A stretch of 64,000 nucleotides of DNA. It comes from Enoplolaimus lenunculus (Eukaryota; Nematoda; Enoplea; Enoplida; Thoracostomopsidae). Both the position numbers and the translations under genes were made by a program. A model generated the notes under the pieces. That model did no database searches. It was given only the letters and a program-made list of their open reading frames with translations, and had not been told where the DNA came from. Positions 42,267 to 54,422 of this stretch are shown here, one piece after another (the first letter of the stretch is position 1; every line of letters begins with the position of its first letter). The stretch lies in the NCBI GenBank assembly GCA_030248215.1, contig JASANG010003411.1, positions 281,268-345,267 of the forward strand, read 5' to 3'.

Positions 42267-42735
42267 TACATACAACAAACGTAGCACTCATGGACCAGCG
42301 GTTTCCAGTAACTCTCACTCCCATTCATCGGGCATCCCCATGACCGCAATTACCCAGTAACTTTCCTTACTATCAGTCCCACAGACAAACGTTCCGCCTC
42401 TGATCCTTAATGGACCAAGATTCCTCACAATTTTACACTCTTGCCCAACTGTATCAACCGCACCACGCCCAGTTCCAAACGCGATGACCTAATCAAGCAG
42501 ATGTCGTCCACCAGCGCTTTTCAGCGAACGTCGTCTAAACTTATCACCAGTAGAACTATTGAATAAATTTCAACCCAACCAACAAAAAGTCGATCATTGC
42601 GCAAGCCAATCCAGAAAAATCTCGTCTTCTGTATTCCAAACTCTCCGACACACGCTAGCAACAAACGAAGTATGTCAAATAAACACAGCGCTTTACTTCT
42701 AACTTCATCCAAACCAATGACCCGTCTGCTTTCAG

Positions 42736-45700
42736 TCAATCGTCATCTGTGCGCTGTTTAAGACTCCTCGCGACTTTCCGTTTTTTGAAAACAGACGACG
42801 CTGAGCGACCGCTTGATAACGAATCAATCGTACGTTCTTTAAACATTGTATTGGCGGTTTCACACTCAGGTTGACTGATGTCAGAAGCATTGGCAACACC
42901 ATCAGGGTCTTGTTTTCTAAAATTATTTTTCAAAAATATAAAAGAAGATAGCTGAGTATGTGACCAACCTGCAATCCTTTTCGAACACTAAAAGATGATT
43001 AAAATACTCCACATAGACTTCCCTATACACTGCTAATGGGGCAGAAGATAGGGAGCCGAAATATATAGGGGAACAAAAGCGAATTTTTCTACATTTATGT
43101 TTCGATCCTTTACACCCACTCTTTGATACGTATCTGTAATATAAACCGAAGTTTGGTGTAGCTACATACCTTGTACCGAGCTATAATCCACAAAATGACG
43201 TCAAAACAGGTGTGAATTTGAATTTATTATATAGGCAGCTTTAAAAAAGTGGGGATACAACTGGGGTCCAGGATAGAACTCATGCAACCGTTACACACTC
43301 ACTGCGGTATAACAATTTATAACCCCTAACAATACGAGAAGTACGCCAGAAACCAGTGATGGGCGATATCAGTTGAAAACCTCGATACAAACCTGATTAC
43401 CCAGACCAGCCAGCAAAAGTCTCGTTCTCGGTCAATTTTAGGTCTTCACAGAAAAAAAATAAATTTTCAAAACAAAATATTATTTTAATGCTTTTTCATA
43501 GTTTTCTTGTGTTTTTCAAAATAATATCTGCACATAATTATTGCGTTACTATGAAACTCCATCTTTGCACAGAAATTTTAGTTAGCAGCAACAAAAAATA
43601 TCACTCATAGCATTTCAGTTTTCAGACAGCATGACCACAAAGTATCGCGATTGAACCTTGTTTAAAATCTATTTAATAAATTAACAATGTTCTTTAAGTT
43701 CAGCCATATTCACTACAAACCTACGTTCCTTATAACAAAGACAAAGATAGGACGAGCACATACATTTGAGTATCTTGTTCAAAACTTGTCGATTCCACTG
43801 GTTTCCATTCACCAAGCGGTGCCGATCGTTTCCTGCTATCGCGATCATGACTTGTACTCACTGTTAATTCCTGCGTCTCCGATTTCACTTTGTCACTGTC
43901 AACTTTTCTACTTTTGGACAAACTTTCAGAAGAATCTGCGATCTGAAACAAAAACAACTTCAAGTTAATTTCAAGAAAAGCGAAAAGCATCGATAATACA
44001 ACGACGTTCTAAAACTAATAAACCTCAATCGGAATGTTAAACCAGATGAACGTAACCGCAGGCGGAAGCTATGTAATTTAAAACAGATTATGTTAATGAA
44101 AACAATAAATGTCAATCGCAGTCGCAAACGCACGCGGAACTAGACACACGTAGAAATTATAAACCGCAGCCGTAAACATACTTTGTTTTCTGTCAAAATC
44201 GTTTCTTCCTGTTGGTCAAGTGTAAGATACCCATCGGCCGGTGGCTCCCATTTGGTTTCTAAAAAATTTAACTACAGAATATTTACCTTTTCTTACATTA
44301 CTACAAAGCTGAAAACGATGTCATTGCTGCATACTGATTGTCGCAATAAAGTACAGCGCGCTATTCCACTTTATTTCATATGCAGTAAAGTTATAATCAA
44401 GTTGTACAGCCCAATCTTGCAACTCCTGAAAGGAACACTAAACCTAGGTACTGTTAATAATACTCAGTTTAAGAAAAGCACATACGCTACGTAAAAAGCA
44501 CCCTTCTGCCTTTTTGAAGCACTTAAATGCATTACATTAGTTTTAAAAACATACTGAAAAACCAACCTCCAGTGTACATATGCCAATAATATGGGACGTC
44601 GTCATCAGTTTTAGCTTCAGCCCAAATGTAAGACAACACATCGTTTTGTTTAGAACAATTCGATGACTCTGACTCTTCAGACGGTGCAGGACGGTCTTTA
44701 ACACAGCAGATGCAGTTACGTTTTATTTACGATAAAGTATGAAACACTACGCTTGCCTAATCTATATCCAATTATGTCTACTCAGATTTAGTCAGTCAGT
44801 GGTGTATTAGTCGACACTTGATGAAAAGCTGACTTGATTTATCAGCAACACAAGTGTTATGAGCAGAAACGATTCTTACACATAAGGATTGCGCTATACT
44901 TTTTTTGACATCCGGCGCCGTTCGTCACCCACACGGTACCGTCCGGCGCCGTCCGTTATCGTGCGGACGCACGGTGACGGACCGGGCGTCAAGCATAGCG
45001 CAACCCTTAATCTTCAAGCGGAAGCAAATTCAGTTTTCGCTAATCAAAAGCTAATATTAGAACTAGTAAACACTTTAAACTAAAACCCGCTCAAGTCAAA
45101 ACATGGCTTTTGAGCTAAACTTTTTTATAACCGCTGTATTAGATGAAAGTGCGCAAAGGTTTAACGACAATTATGGCACATCAAATTGTATAACTATTGG
45201 CACAAATTATTTGTTTGACAAACTAAAAATTCATACCTTTAAATGTTCAAACTTCAAGACTTCGCACCATGCATCTGCTAAAACCTAAACACATTTTGCA
45301 CAGTTATTATAAAAATTAATACAAATTTTGCGCAGACATCAAACGTACTTTCAACTGTGTACACTGGCAGTTCGCCAGCTAGTTCTTTGTACTGACTAGA
45401 TAAGTCAGGATTCGCCTCCAAATCTTTCTTAGCAGCTTTCAGTGCTGCCTAAAACAATACATGTGTATATGTATATAAACTGACAAAATAAATCGTACGC
45501 CATAACATTAACGAAAAACGAAATAAAATCCAAAAAACCAGCTTCAACGTTTTACCATACTCGCTCTGTATTCAGTGAACACTAACATAACACAATTCTA
45601 CTTTGGACAATTATAGTAGTGCCACCCATAATTACTTTTTCGATATAAGCAAGCGCTTTTTGATCAAACGCTTCGGCTTTTGCTTGTGCAGTTCCTTTCT

Positions 45701-46557
45701 TTGCCAGCTAAAACAAAACATTATATGACACGGCCGTGGGGCATCATCAAATCGTACCAAACATCATCGTTCTTATTTAAAAGAATTTATTCTATCCGTC
45801 ATAGTTTTTGCAATAAGAAAATATAACCACCAAGGAATCGCCTAAATGTCCCAATACACATGGAGCCCAATAAACTAACCTCAGATAACTTGCGTTTCAC
45901 ATTTTCCTTATGATTCTTGCCTTGTTCATGAAACTGAATGCTCTAAAATCAATAATTACGTGGATATAAAAGGTAAATACAACTGGCACAAATAACTATT
46001 GCATGATTATAGCAACACAGCAGATTAGTTATTATTCCATAAACTACGCGTTCATATGCCACTAGTCACGAAAAAAATATGATTTAAGCAAGTAGTGATC
46101 GGCATCAAATATCGATATCATCTTTTATCAACCACCAGTCCCTAACTTGTCATTTTTTACCATAAACATTTATCGTTCAACGACACATACAAAATGAGTA
46201 AGCATAGGTAAATAGAACTCGAAAGATGACTTTTTGTGCTGTTAGCTTATTTGTTAGTTATTTAGGAAAATCGGCAGTCAGCATAGGCGTGTACAAAAAC
46301 AGCAGTAGGTCCACACTGTGCATCGGGCATCAGAAGCAATATCCGGCAAACAGGCAAAATGTACTAAAAATCCCGATAATTCATTTTATCCAGTGATTGG
46401 TTATGGATATACATTCACGTTCTTCTATCCATCTCAACAGTTAACAAAAACTTCGAATAAAACAATCTTGTCTTGGTCTTACCACTTTATTATCGCCAAA
46501 CCAGCATTTACAAACATTGCAGTATTTGCGAGCGTTTGACTTCCAATATTCTGTCAT
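42736..46557 (-). CDS. WBP4: WW domain-binding protein 4 (FBP21) homologue, 8 exons
   Basis: WBP4/FBP21 is a spliceosome-associated protein that binds proline-rich splicing factors through WW domains and contacts the Brr2 helicase through its C-terminus. Exons: 46557-46483, 45942-45880, 45707-45636, 45448-45349, 44695-44567, 44258-44182, 43942-43764, 42916-42736. All are GT-AG with matching phases, giving 291 aa. The N-terminus is a U1-type zinc finger: MTEYWKSNARKYCNVCKCW then QFHEQGKNHKENVKRKLSE, with C13, C16, H30 and H36. A WW domain spans about residues 124-153 (W128, YYW 139-141, W150-E-P-P). Downstream come a polar linker, the GEW motif (PLGEWKPVE), and the conserved C-terminal block FKERTIDSL ... 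SVFKKRKVARSLKQRTDDD. Vertebrate WBP4 has two WW domains and about 376 aa; only one is present here. Identification is secure. Confidence 0.95.
44885..45008 (+). mobile_element. Family I element in a WBP4 intron
   Basis: GATTGCGCTATACTTTTTTT to CGTCAAGCATAGCGCAACCC, with CCGGCGCCGTCCG inside; 124 bp, the most compact copy. It lies between WBP4 exons 4 and 5. Confidence 0.8.
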
Positions 46558-46818
46558 TACTTAGAAAACGGCGTTTAGCAGCCTGAAATGTACATAAAAA
46601 CCGAATCAGATGTCCTTGAGATACTAATTTCGCACTGTTTAAGGTTATTCTTGTTAGAAATACCACACAATTGTCTTGAAAATTTAGGAAAGTAAGTCTT
46701 GAAATTTCAACACACTTTACTTTGTGTGTACTTGACAAAACAAGACCCTTGGCATAAAAGGGTTCGGCTCCATATAGCACATGAACTTAGCAGTTGAAAA
46801 AAATCAATGAAACCTGTA

Positions 46819-47818
46819 CTAAACAATTTTCACAGCATCCGCATAATATCCAAGGAAATCGCGTTCGGAACATTCCTTAAATTCAACTGCCATTAGTAAC
46901 CTTTTATATTCAAATGTAAATGAATCATACAGACACCTTCAAGTTCCACTGGAAAATAACACGTGTTACCGAAAAATTCATTTAAAACGATTTCATCACT
47001 TTCAATGGTGTAAATACACCATTTAAAACGCCAAAATCCTGAAACAAACGCAGTAGAAGGGAAACGTAACATAAATTACAGTAATGACACAAATTGAAAA
47101 TTTTGGCGCTACGCCAGTGAAAAAATACCAGATTTATTACTAGAACCGGATACTGAAAAATAATTTCGTTACCGGAACCATATTAATTCCGGCCACACCC
47201 CAGAGCCTTCGGTACGCTGTATTTTGGCATCCAGCCACCTTCATTAAAATATTGCTTTATTTTAATAAAACTTAAATATTTTGTAGCAAAATTTTCTTAT
47301 ACTAACGGTCAATTTTACCACTCATGAAATTCATTCTAGTGTTATCACACAAAACGTATACGAATCAAATTTTATTTTTATATAATATATATGCATGCAA
47401 GTAGAAATTCAAAATACATAATAAGAAATAAATGTTCAATTCAACAATTTAAATATATAGACCTTTTATTCACAAATGTAGCCACACACGAAAGAAATTT
47501 ATTGAAACTTCAAGACTCCTACTTTCTTAAATTTCCAAGACGTTATGCCTTGTAATGCAGAGATTAACAGCCTAAACAGCTCAGAATCTCGTGCGCGAAA
47601 TGGTTAAAACAAATGTCAAATTTTTTGTGTGTAGATCTAATGGCAAATTACACCATTTAAGTAAATTCAAAAGTAGGGTTCTCCACAAAACTTCTCCCGA
47701 AAGAGATTGAATACCTGAAAAACCTAGAATTCTCTGTAGATGATTACGAATATATACCAGGGGCAAATCAAATATGCGTTCCGCTAAAAATCTTTGTCCG
47801 TCTTCGTTTTCGAATCCA
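46819..47818 (-). CDS. Candidate spliced gene, last three exons, function unknown
   Basis: Three phase-compatible exons can be read on the minus strand: 47818-47724, 47038-46937 and 46886-46819. They encode GFENEDGQRFLAERIFDLPL..., then FWRFKWCIYTIESDEIVLNE, FFGNTCYFPVELE, and finally EFKECSERDFLGYYADAVKIV with a stop. The middle exon has a strong TTTGTTTCAG acceptor and a GTGTCT donor. The composition is convincingly protein-like, but I do not recognise the family. The first exon listed needs two nucleotides from an upstream exon that I could not place with confidence, so the 5' end is missing. It lies between WBP4 and chimaerin, in the same orientation. Confidence 0.4.
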
Positions 47819-48427
47819 CTACACAAATACCAAAAATTCCTTTATTGTTAGGCTCAAGCTATAAATCAGGTATATATTTCGCAATTTTACATTACATATA
47901 TGCTGCAATTGGACGATATGAAATACATAAACCGAGTTTTAAACATTTCAATGCATTCGCTATTTTTCTTTAATATTTTAAAAATCCCCGTGAATATGCA
48001 CACCTCAATTGTATTGAGAGAAAAATAAAACATCGTCATAACTTTTATACTTAAATATCCTTTTTCCGTTTACTTTTGACCACCGTGGCACAATGAGATA
48101 AATAAGTACTTACTACGGCAAACAGAAACATAAACACAACTTTAACACATTGAAACCAACATTCGACTAGCTCCAATAAACTCGGTCACTACAATATTAA
48201 AACTAAGAATATGAAGTAACAGCGAGGTGATAGAATAAATGCTCAGCATTTGAAGATAAAAACAATAATGAAAAACAAAGACGCAGCTCGCTGGGTTAGG
48301 GTCTAAGTGTCAAGCTCATTTGTGAACACAAGACGGTCCCGTCAAAAAATTTGTAGAACCCTTCTCAAATCCCTGGATACATCCATGAAAAGACCTGTGC
48401 AGATTCACTAATCACTTTGTATAATAG

Positions 48428-48766
48428 TCACTGTGCAGCAGGAAATATTTTAGTAAGCAACTGGATGTAAAGATCAAAATCATCAACCTTAGACAATTGA
48501 TTGACCTGATTTTCTTGACATACTTCTTGTATAAACTCGGTTCTGGTATTTAACATCCAAAACTGCCAGTTTGTTTTTAAATAATCTAACCTTTGAAATC
48601 ACTCTTATGGGTAAGCATGAAACGATAAAAATGTCACATTTGAAATTTCAACTGACGCTATACATGTTTTCACAAAATTAATGCTGTTCTGTGACTACGT
48701 TTGTCTGCCAACTGCATAACAACCTAGCCATCGTTTATTCAGCGTATAAAATCCTTCCAAAGGCAT
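48428..48766 (-). CDS. Candidate two-exon 66-aa protein, function unknown
   Basis: Exon 1 (48766-48724) starts with ATG and reads MPLEGFYTLNKRWL, ending at a G|GTTGTT donor. Exon 2 (48585-48428) follows a TTAG acceptor and reads DYLKTNWQFWMLNTRTEFIQ, then EVCQENQVNQLSKVDDFDLY and IQLLTKIFPAAQ, before TGA. The phases fit and the product is 66 aa. The helical, amphipathic composition looks like real protein. It might be a stand-alone small protein or the 5' end of the gene whose last exons lie at 46819-47818; I could not find a donor that would join them. I recognise no family. Confidence 0.4.
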
Positions 48767-49134
48767 TCGTTTTCTCTATGTAGTAGTAACGCAGTCTCCC
48801 GTGTTGCACACAAGAGCAAAAAGACAATAGCTCGCTGACCCACCGCGAAAATATATTCTCATATCAACTCTTCTTCTGACAACAAGCTTCAAAATAAAAA
48901 GAAAACCACGGCCGGGACAATACTAACTCCCACAAAAAACTCACCATATTATTGTGTATAATTTTGACTCCCCCAGTCAATATTATATATAATATTAACT
49001 CCCTGATTATGGCTGTAAACATGATTTTTATCCCGCAGACTTATGACATCTGGTCCCTGCCCCGTTTTCCATGATGAAAACGTAATATTGCCTCTGATTT
49101 CCCTGAAGCGTGGACAAAGACACACAGGAATCAA

Positions 49135-52100
49135 TCACCTTACCGTTGTCCTCGACGCTGGAGGTGCAAACAAACTATCACGATGTATCACAATCAACTG
49201 TAGCAAGTATTGTTCGTGCGACGCAAGTGCAATTGACTGAATCGGGTTTGGATTTCGAAGTATAACTGGCATAAAAACTCGTGCAACACTTTCAACGCTC
49301 ATGCGATTTTCATTCGAATGCGCCACTACGTTAGCCAAATGATTGACCAGGTACCTCAATGTAGCATAGTGCGCATGTGGCAGGTGGTCACGCAACGCAT
49401 GAGACACGTCTTTAACAATTTGACCAACAACAGGCAATTCAATACCAAAACCAGACGGCAAACAAAATTGCTGGTATTGTTGCTGTTGTTGCCATTGTTG
49501 AGACTGTGGATTATATTTCTCACGCTCGGCACTACCGTATTGCTTTTGTTCAGACACTGCCGTACTCCCACACGAATGCATCAAAATTTCAATGAGTCGA
49601 TCATAAGCATTGTAAGTCACAAGCGGTACAGGAAGAGCACGAAAATATAATTTGAGCAGAGAAGCGAGTGTACTCACATCTTCGACACGAGCCAAGTCAA
49701 CACCTTTTACTCCTTTTTGGTCAAATGCCATCCGAAGAGATTCAATTTCGTCATGATAGCCAGGCACACGATACAGCCCTTCATGAGACAATCCGCCACG
49801 TTGCTCAATCTCACTGATACATTTCACTACAACTGAAGGCACAACGCAACCTTCTGCCATCGTCAGTGTAGTTAACTCGACCCCGAAAATTCGGCGAACA
49901 TAACGCGAGTCAGGCATACAGTCGGATAGCGCACGTTCAGAACAGCGTTGGTGTGCTGAAAACCCACAATCAACACATCGATAACCTTGATACTTTAATC
50001 CCCACATCCAATTGCGACAATAATCACACCAAGAGCCGCCAGTTTTCCACGTATGCAATCGGAATGAATGCGCTTTTTGGTCGTATACTGAGGTAGAAGA
50101 ACCTAAACAGCAAAAATAAATGACAAAATCGAGCCAGTGTTATTCACAGCTTTGCAACGGAAATCTGAAATAACTCCAGCTCCTGGCTTCTCCACAGCTT
50201 GAAAATTTCCGCCGGGGGGGCGTTTCCTGGGGGCCCCCAGGAGATTCCTGGGGGCAGCTAATTTTGCTGGGGGGCAGTTTTCCTGGGGGGGCCCAGATGA
50301 TCTGGGGGGTCCTGGGGGGCAGGCTCAAAATTTTGCCAGCCGACTTTTGGGACCATTTTTTTATTCTAGATCGTGTTTCCAACTCAACTGAAGACTACTC
50401 ATCGCTCAACATGACAAAAATTCCCCGCAAACGCTAATAACAATAATTTTAACTAATATTACTGACAACTTAACCAGAAGTTGAAAGAAGCACAATTATA
50501 TAAAATATAGATAATCTATAATTGAAACTGTGATTAATATATGTTTTGTATATTAGTCACAGCTTCAGTTTATCATAAGGCTCAGGCGGGTTGAACTTGC
50601 TGCTGCAAGGTACTTTCGAATGCTGTTTGCCCTGAAATGGTCTTTATATAATTGTGCTTTTTTCAGTTCATTATTGAATTGTACTAGTTGCTACCGGTAT
50701 TTGTAACGCTATTAAAAAATTATGAGTACTCAGCGTAATATAAAATCACATTTTGCCGAATGTCCGCCTCAAAAAAAGTCCAGGTTTTTATGTTTTAACA
50801 TTGAAAATTTTTGGCTTAGAAAAGTCCTGGGGGGCCCCCAGCAAAAAAATTTGCTGGGGGGCATTTTGCTGGGGGGCGGCCGAAAATTCGCCGGGGGGCC
50901 TTTCCTGGGGGCGGCAAAATTTTCGCCGGGGGAAAATGAAAATTTCGAAAAGTGCTGCCCCCCCCGCTGTGGAGAAGCCAGAGCTCATGTACATACGCAA
51001 GCGCGTACGTAGCCAGGTTCAGGGTCATTTTTGGAATTTTTGTAACGATGTTTTACATTCTTTTTAATGTGTAATAAAAGAAACCCCATTCGAAATTTTT
51101 GCAGAACGTAATATCTTTTCCAAAATCCAAGCTACGTCAATGTGAGTATGTATGAATGGTGACGCGGAAATTGATACGCAAAATATTTCGTTGCAACCAA
51201 ACCAAAATGCCTGGCAGCTAACAATCACCATATAACTGTTAAGTAAAAGTACGCATAGTCAACCTTCTCAAAAAGTCAGTTAACAACCGTCCAATAAAAA
51301 CACTTTTACCGCTAACAATCAACGAATACGTATCAGAATGTACTCGAACCTATGTTAGGCTATGCAGCTAGTGCTCTATCAGCGACAGACGGAAGAGCTA
51401 ACTTCGACTTGTGTAGTACAAGATCCTACAGTGCTACAGTGTAAACACTACACAAATTTTTGTACTTAAGTTCACATATAATATACTGCCGGAATTTTTA
51501 CTGGGGACCTGTAAAAACTGGGCTCAAGACATACTCTGTATGAACGTATCTTGCTTTGTCATAAGAGCCGTCTACTGCAGGGTGGCAACAAAAGTTTGGA
51601 TTCAAATTTGGCAAAAATTTGAGGTTCGCATTCGGTTGTGGAAAAAATCCAACATGGTTCAGTAATATATGTTTACATTTTGGAACAATGAAAATTTTAA
51701 TGCAGTTGGCACAAAACAACGGCGGTGGCGAAAAAACGTAATTTCCTGGAATAATAAAATATGATTCGGATTCAGTTAGATTGCACTTTTTCAGCGAAAC
51801 TCTGGTTTAATGCTAGACAAACATGATTTTTAAGAATAAAATGTTGAGTAGTCCAGTCGACTAAAAATTGCATCAAAATTCGGTCCTGGTTGGCACCAAA
51901 AAATCATGCGTTGCTCCTGCCCCGGTATCGGTGCCTGGTGGAGATCCCGGGGCATCTCTAATGCACAATACATCCCACATCCCGAAACTTTTATATCACT
52001 CACCCTCTGACGAAACATGATCGTCTAAGTTACTCGTCCTACTATTACTACGAGACACCTTCAAATTATTGACTTCATTGACCAGTTCTTTGGGCTGTAC

Positions 52101-52688
52101 CGGCTTCTCGCGCGTTTGTTCTTGTAACTGTTGCTTTTGCGTTCGTTTATCGTTAGCTTTTGGTCCGCGTTGATTACCACGCTTCTTACCGACGGCCAAT
52201 CGCCGCTGATATCGATTGTAGGGCGACTCCTCATAAATCGTTTCTTCAGCCATTCGGTCGATATACTCGTGAGCGTGTTTCTGAACATACATCATAATCA
52301 GGCCATCGTTCACTAGGTCAGTGAGTGAATCGAAATATTTCTCACCAACATAATGATGCTGACCATCCCAGAATAAGTGATAGTTTCTAGTGGTGCCATC
52401 AAACCGCAAACAAAGCGTGAAAGCACCCTCTGACCTTGCCGATTGTCGGACCAAATAAGCACCTTCGCCAATCGCCGCCAAAATTCGATCCGTTTCATCG
52501 CGCGATATTAAACCGTGATATTCTGGCCCATATTGAGCAGGTTTATTAGCAATTGCAGGCACACATACGGCACATTTGGCACAAGGAGCACTTTGTTGGA
52601 GCAGCAGTAAGTAGTTTTTCCAGCTATCTGCATCGGGGGTTGCACTATTGCCACGTTTGCTAGCGCACATAACAGGACTGCCAGCCAT
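49135..52688 (-). CDS. CHN: Chimaerin (SH2-C1-RhoGAP), two coding exons
   Basis: Chimaerins are diacylglycerol-responsive GTPase-activating proteins for Rac, acting downstream of tyrosine-kinase receptors at membranes. Exon 1 (52688-52004) and exon 2 (50102-49135) join in phase to give 550 aa. The SH2 domain is at about 57-146 (YHGLISRDETDRIL, YLVRQS with phosphotyrosine-binding R81, and NYHLFWDGQHHYVGEKYF). The C1 domain is at about 240-290 (H240, C254, C257, C271, C274, H279, C282, C290). RhoGAP runs from about 305 to the end, with arginine finger R340 in EGLYRVPG and LKLYFRALPVPL. The SH2-C1 linker is long and basic. A Gln-rich insertion (NPQSQQWQQQQQ) near residue 430 splits the RhoGAP domain and lengthens the protein beyond the 459 aa of human alpha2-chimaerin. 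Having C1 and RhoGAP on one exon is compact. The domain order excludes other RhoGAPs. Confidence 0.97.
50174..50987 (+). mobile_element. G-rich inverted-repeat element in the chimaerin intron
   Basis: CTGGCTTCTCCACAGC near 50183 and its inverse GCTGTGGAGAAGCCAG near 50967 bound about 810 bp. Inside each end is a block of GGGGG-GGGGGG runs with CTGGGGGGCC-type words (50210-50325 and 50827-50935). The centre is ordinary AT-rich DNA. It may be one element or two related copies in opposite flanking orientation. Non-coding. Confidence 0.65.
51340..51385 (-). repeat. tRNA-like sequence in chimaerin intron
   Basis: The minus strand shows GATAGAGCACTAGCTGC (A-box-like) and AGGTTCGAGTAC (B-box-like), but too close together for an intact tRNA. 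Probably a decayed SINE head. Confidence 0.35.
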
Positions 52689-52916
52689 ACTCAGAACTCA
52701 TTCAAAAATATTTAGATGTTTACATCGACTCATATTTGTCTAAAGTCTAACTAAATATTTCAGTGGTGTTAGACTGACAAGCAATGCTTCTGTAACAGCG
52801 ATGGCGATTTAAAATATATGAAAACAAACGAAAACCGTGACCTGAGTTTGATCTTAATTCTGATTCTTTAATGTCTTTTTTAAATTTTTCCAGAACAGGG
52901 GAGCATAATCTTCGTC

Positions 52917-53243
52917 TGCAAAGGCCTACATTGCGTACCTCGTTAGCTCAGCAGGTCTTTTTCCTCGTGTTGTACCCTGGTGGAACTCACTTCCAGAATC
53001 TGTAAATGGTCTGCCAGTCGTTAGAGCCTGTTCGCATAACCACTTTTCTAAACGTTTACATGATGAGCTAAGCAAATTCTTGAAATACGACTGAAATATG
53101 TACATATTTCAGTGTTCTTTTAAGTTTGGTAAGCTATGTTGGTGTCGAATATTAGTGAGGTATTACCCCTCCTTTTGAACATTTATTATATTCACACTAA
53201 TAACTATGTATTTCGCGAATAAACTTTGACTTTGACTTTATGA
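52917..53243 (+). mobile_element. 5'-truncated LINE, 3' end only
   Basis: The plus strand reads YIAYLVSSAGLFPRVVPWWN, SLPESVNGLPVVRACSHNHF and SKRLHDELSKFLKYD before a stop. This is the typical C-terminal tail of CR1/Jockey-group reverse transcriptase ORFs (PWWNSLPxxV...F). A 3' UTR of about 140 bp follows and ends in a TTTGACTTTGAC repeat, a usual LINE tail. The rest of the element is absent, consistent with 5' truncation during insertion. It lies just 5' of the chimaerin gene. Confidence 0.82.
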
Positions 53244-53499
53244 TCAGAATACCCTCGCAGCCCAACGTAATAATAGCAACGTAAGGCAATATGGCAGCGC
53301 ACCTGTTTTAGACAATACTACACTAATATTATAAGTCAATAGTTTGTAGCTTCCAGGTCCTTTTGCAACTGCCTGAAACATTTTGAGCAATTAAAAATCA
53401 TCAAAAATACCCACTAGCTATGTATCTATGCGGTACCAATACAATCGCTGTGCACCACAGTATTCAGGTTCGCCACAAATTTGTTTCATTTTCTGAGTC

Positions 53500-53685
53500 C
53501 GCACAAAGATCAGGGCGAGAAGAAAACAGCTGTTGCCCTGACAGCCAAAGAAAAAGTTCAAACTTTAGTGTAATTTTTGCTTGGACGGTCTGAGTAAAAA
53601 TCAGGGCGTACCGTTTTTCTGCGGGACTAGAAAAGCTTAAGCTTTATGCTTATAATATTGTTCCGCCCCTGTTCTATACATTGGC
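53500..53685 (+). mobile_element. Family B element, rearranged
   Basis: Two left-end motifs (AAAGATCAGGGCGAG, AAAATCAGGGCGTACCG) precede CCGCCCCTGTTCTATACATT then GGCC; the hexamer core is nearly gone and sits after the terminus (CTTAGGCTTGGAGG). It looks like one copy inserted in another. Confidence 0.6.
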
Positions 53686-53854
53686 CGCTTGCACTTAAGC
53701 TGACACTTAGGCTTGGAGGTAGGCTTACCGTTTAAGTTTAGGTTTTAGGATAGGCTTGTGTGGGATTCAAGTTTAACCGGGGTAGGCGGGATACGGTTTG
53801 TCCAATGTTGATTTGACGTCAACGTTAAAATTCACGCTCTTATATTGGATCAAC

Positions 53855-54010
53855 AGACAAAATTCGAATGTCATATGACAGCTTACAAACCACCGCTTTC
53901 AAATCATCAATGTGTACAAGACACGGTATTTCAAGTGATACTGTGTGACAGTTATTCGAATATCATATATGATATTCCAAAATTTTAACGAATATCATAT
54001 GATATTCAGC
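53855..54010 (+). repeat. Palindromic ATATCATATGATAT repeats
   Basis: GAATATCATATGATATTC-type palindromes occur at about 53955, 53990 and again at 54475, 54540 and 54570, on both sides of the family H element at 54135. Probably two parts of one older repeat split by that insertion. Confidence 0.5.
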
Positions 54011-54134
54011 GGTACAGTGTGAACTTTGGGTGCTGATAAATGAAGGGAAAGTTGAACAGCAGAGGCACCGATGTGCTTTAAATACCAATTTTACACGCCT
54101 GTAAGACGTTTTCGACACTAAATCGCTTACAACC

Positions 54135-54422
54135 AGGGTACAACCGGAGGTCTGCCTCTAGCTCCGGCTCCGGCAGAAAATCGGCCTCTGGCTCCAGTTC
54201 CGGCTCTGGTAGATTTTTTTCGGAGGTTCCGGCAATTTCAGTATTGAAATTTTGCATAATTTTCCTAAATTTATGTAGCGCATTTCATTGACTAAAATTA
54301 ACTAATTAACCATCATTTTTACCACTTAATTTCGCCTCACCTCCGGCTCCGGCTCCGGCTCCAGCAAGTTTCGTTGACCTCCGGCTCCGGCTCCGGTATT
54401 TTTTACCTCCGGTTGCACCCTG
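54135..54422 (-). mobile_element. Family H inverted-repeat element
   Basis: AGGGTACAACCGGAGGTCTG to ACCTCCGGTTGCACCCTG, with CTCCGGCTCCGGC runs and the shared core TAACTAATTAACCATCATTT. It is the inverse of the copy at 21801. The spacer 53244-57095 otherwise holds only repeats. Confidence 0.85.

Noticed and set aside
42521-42739. Minus-strand 72-codon frame after the WBP4 stop
   Set aside because: No motif, overlaps the likely 3' UTR, and starts inside the WBP4 terminal codons.
50200-50950. Sequencing artefact from G-runs
   Set aside because: Both blocks share ordered motifs and matching inverted ends, which random error would not give; run lengths may still be inexact.
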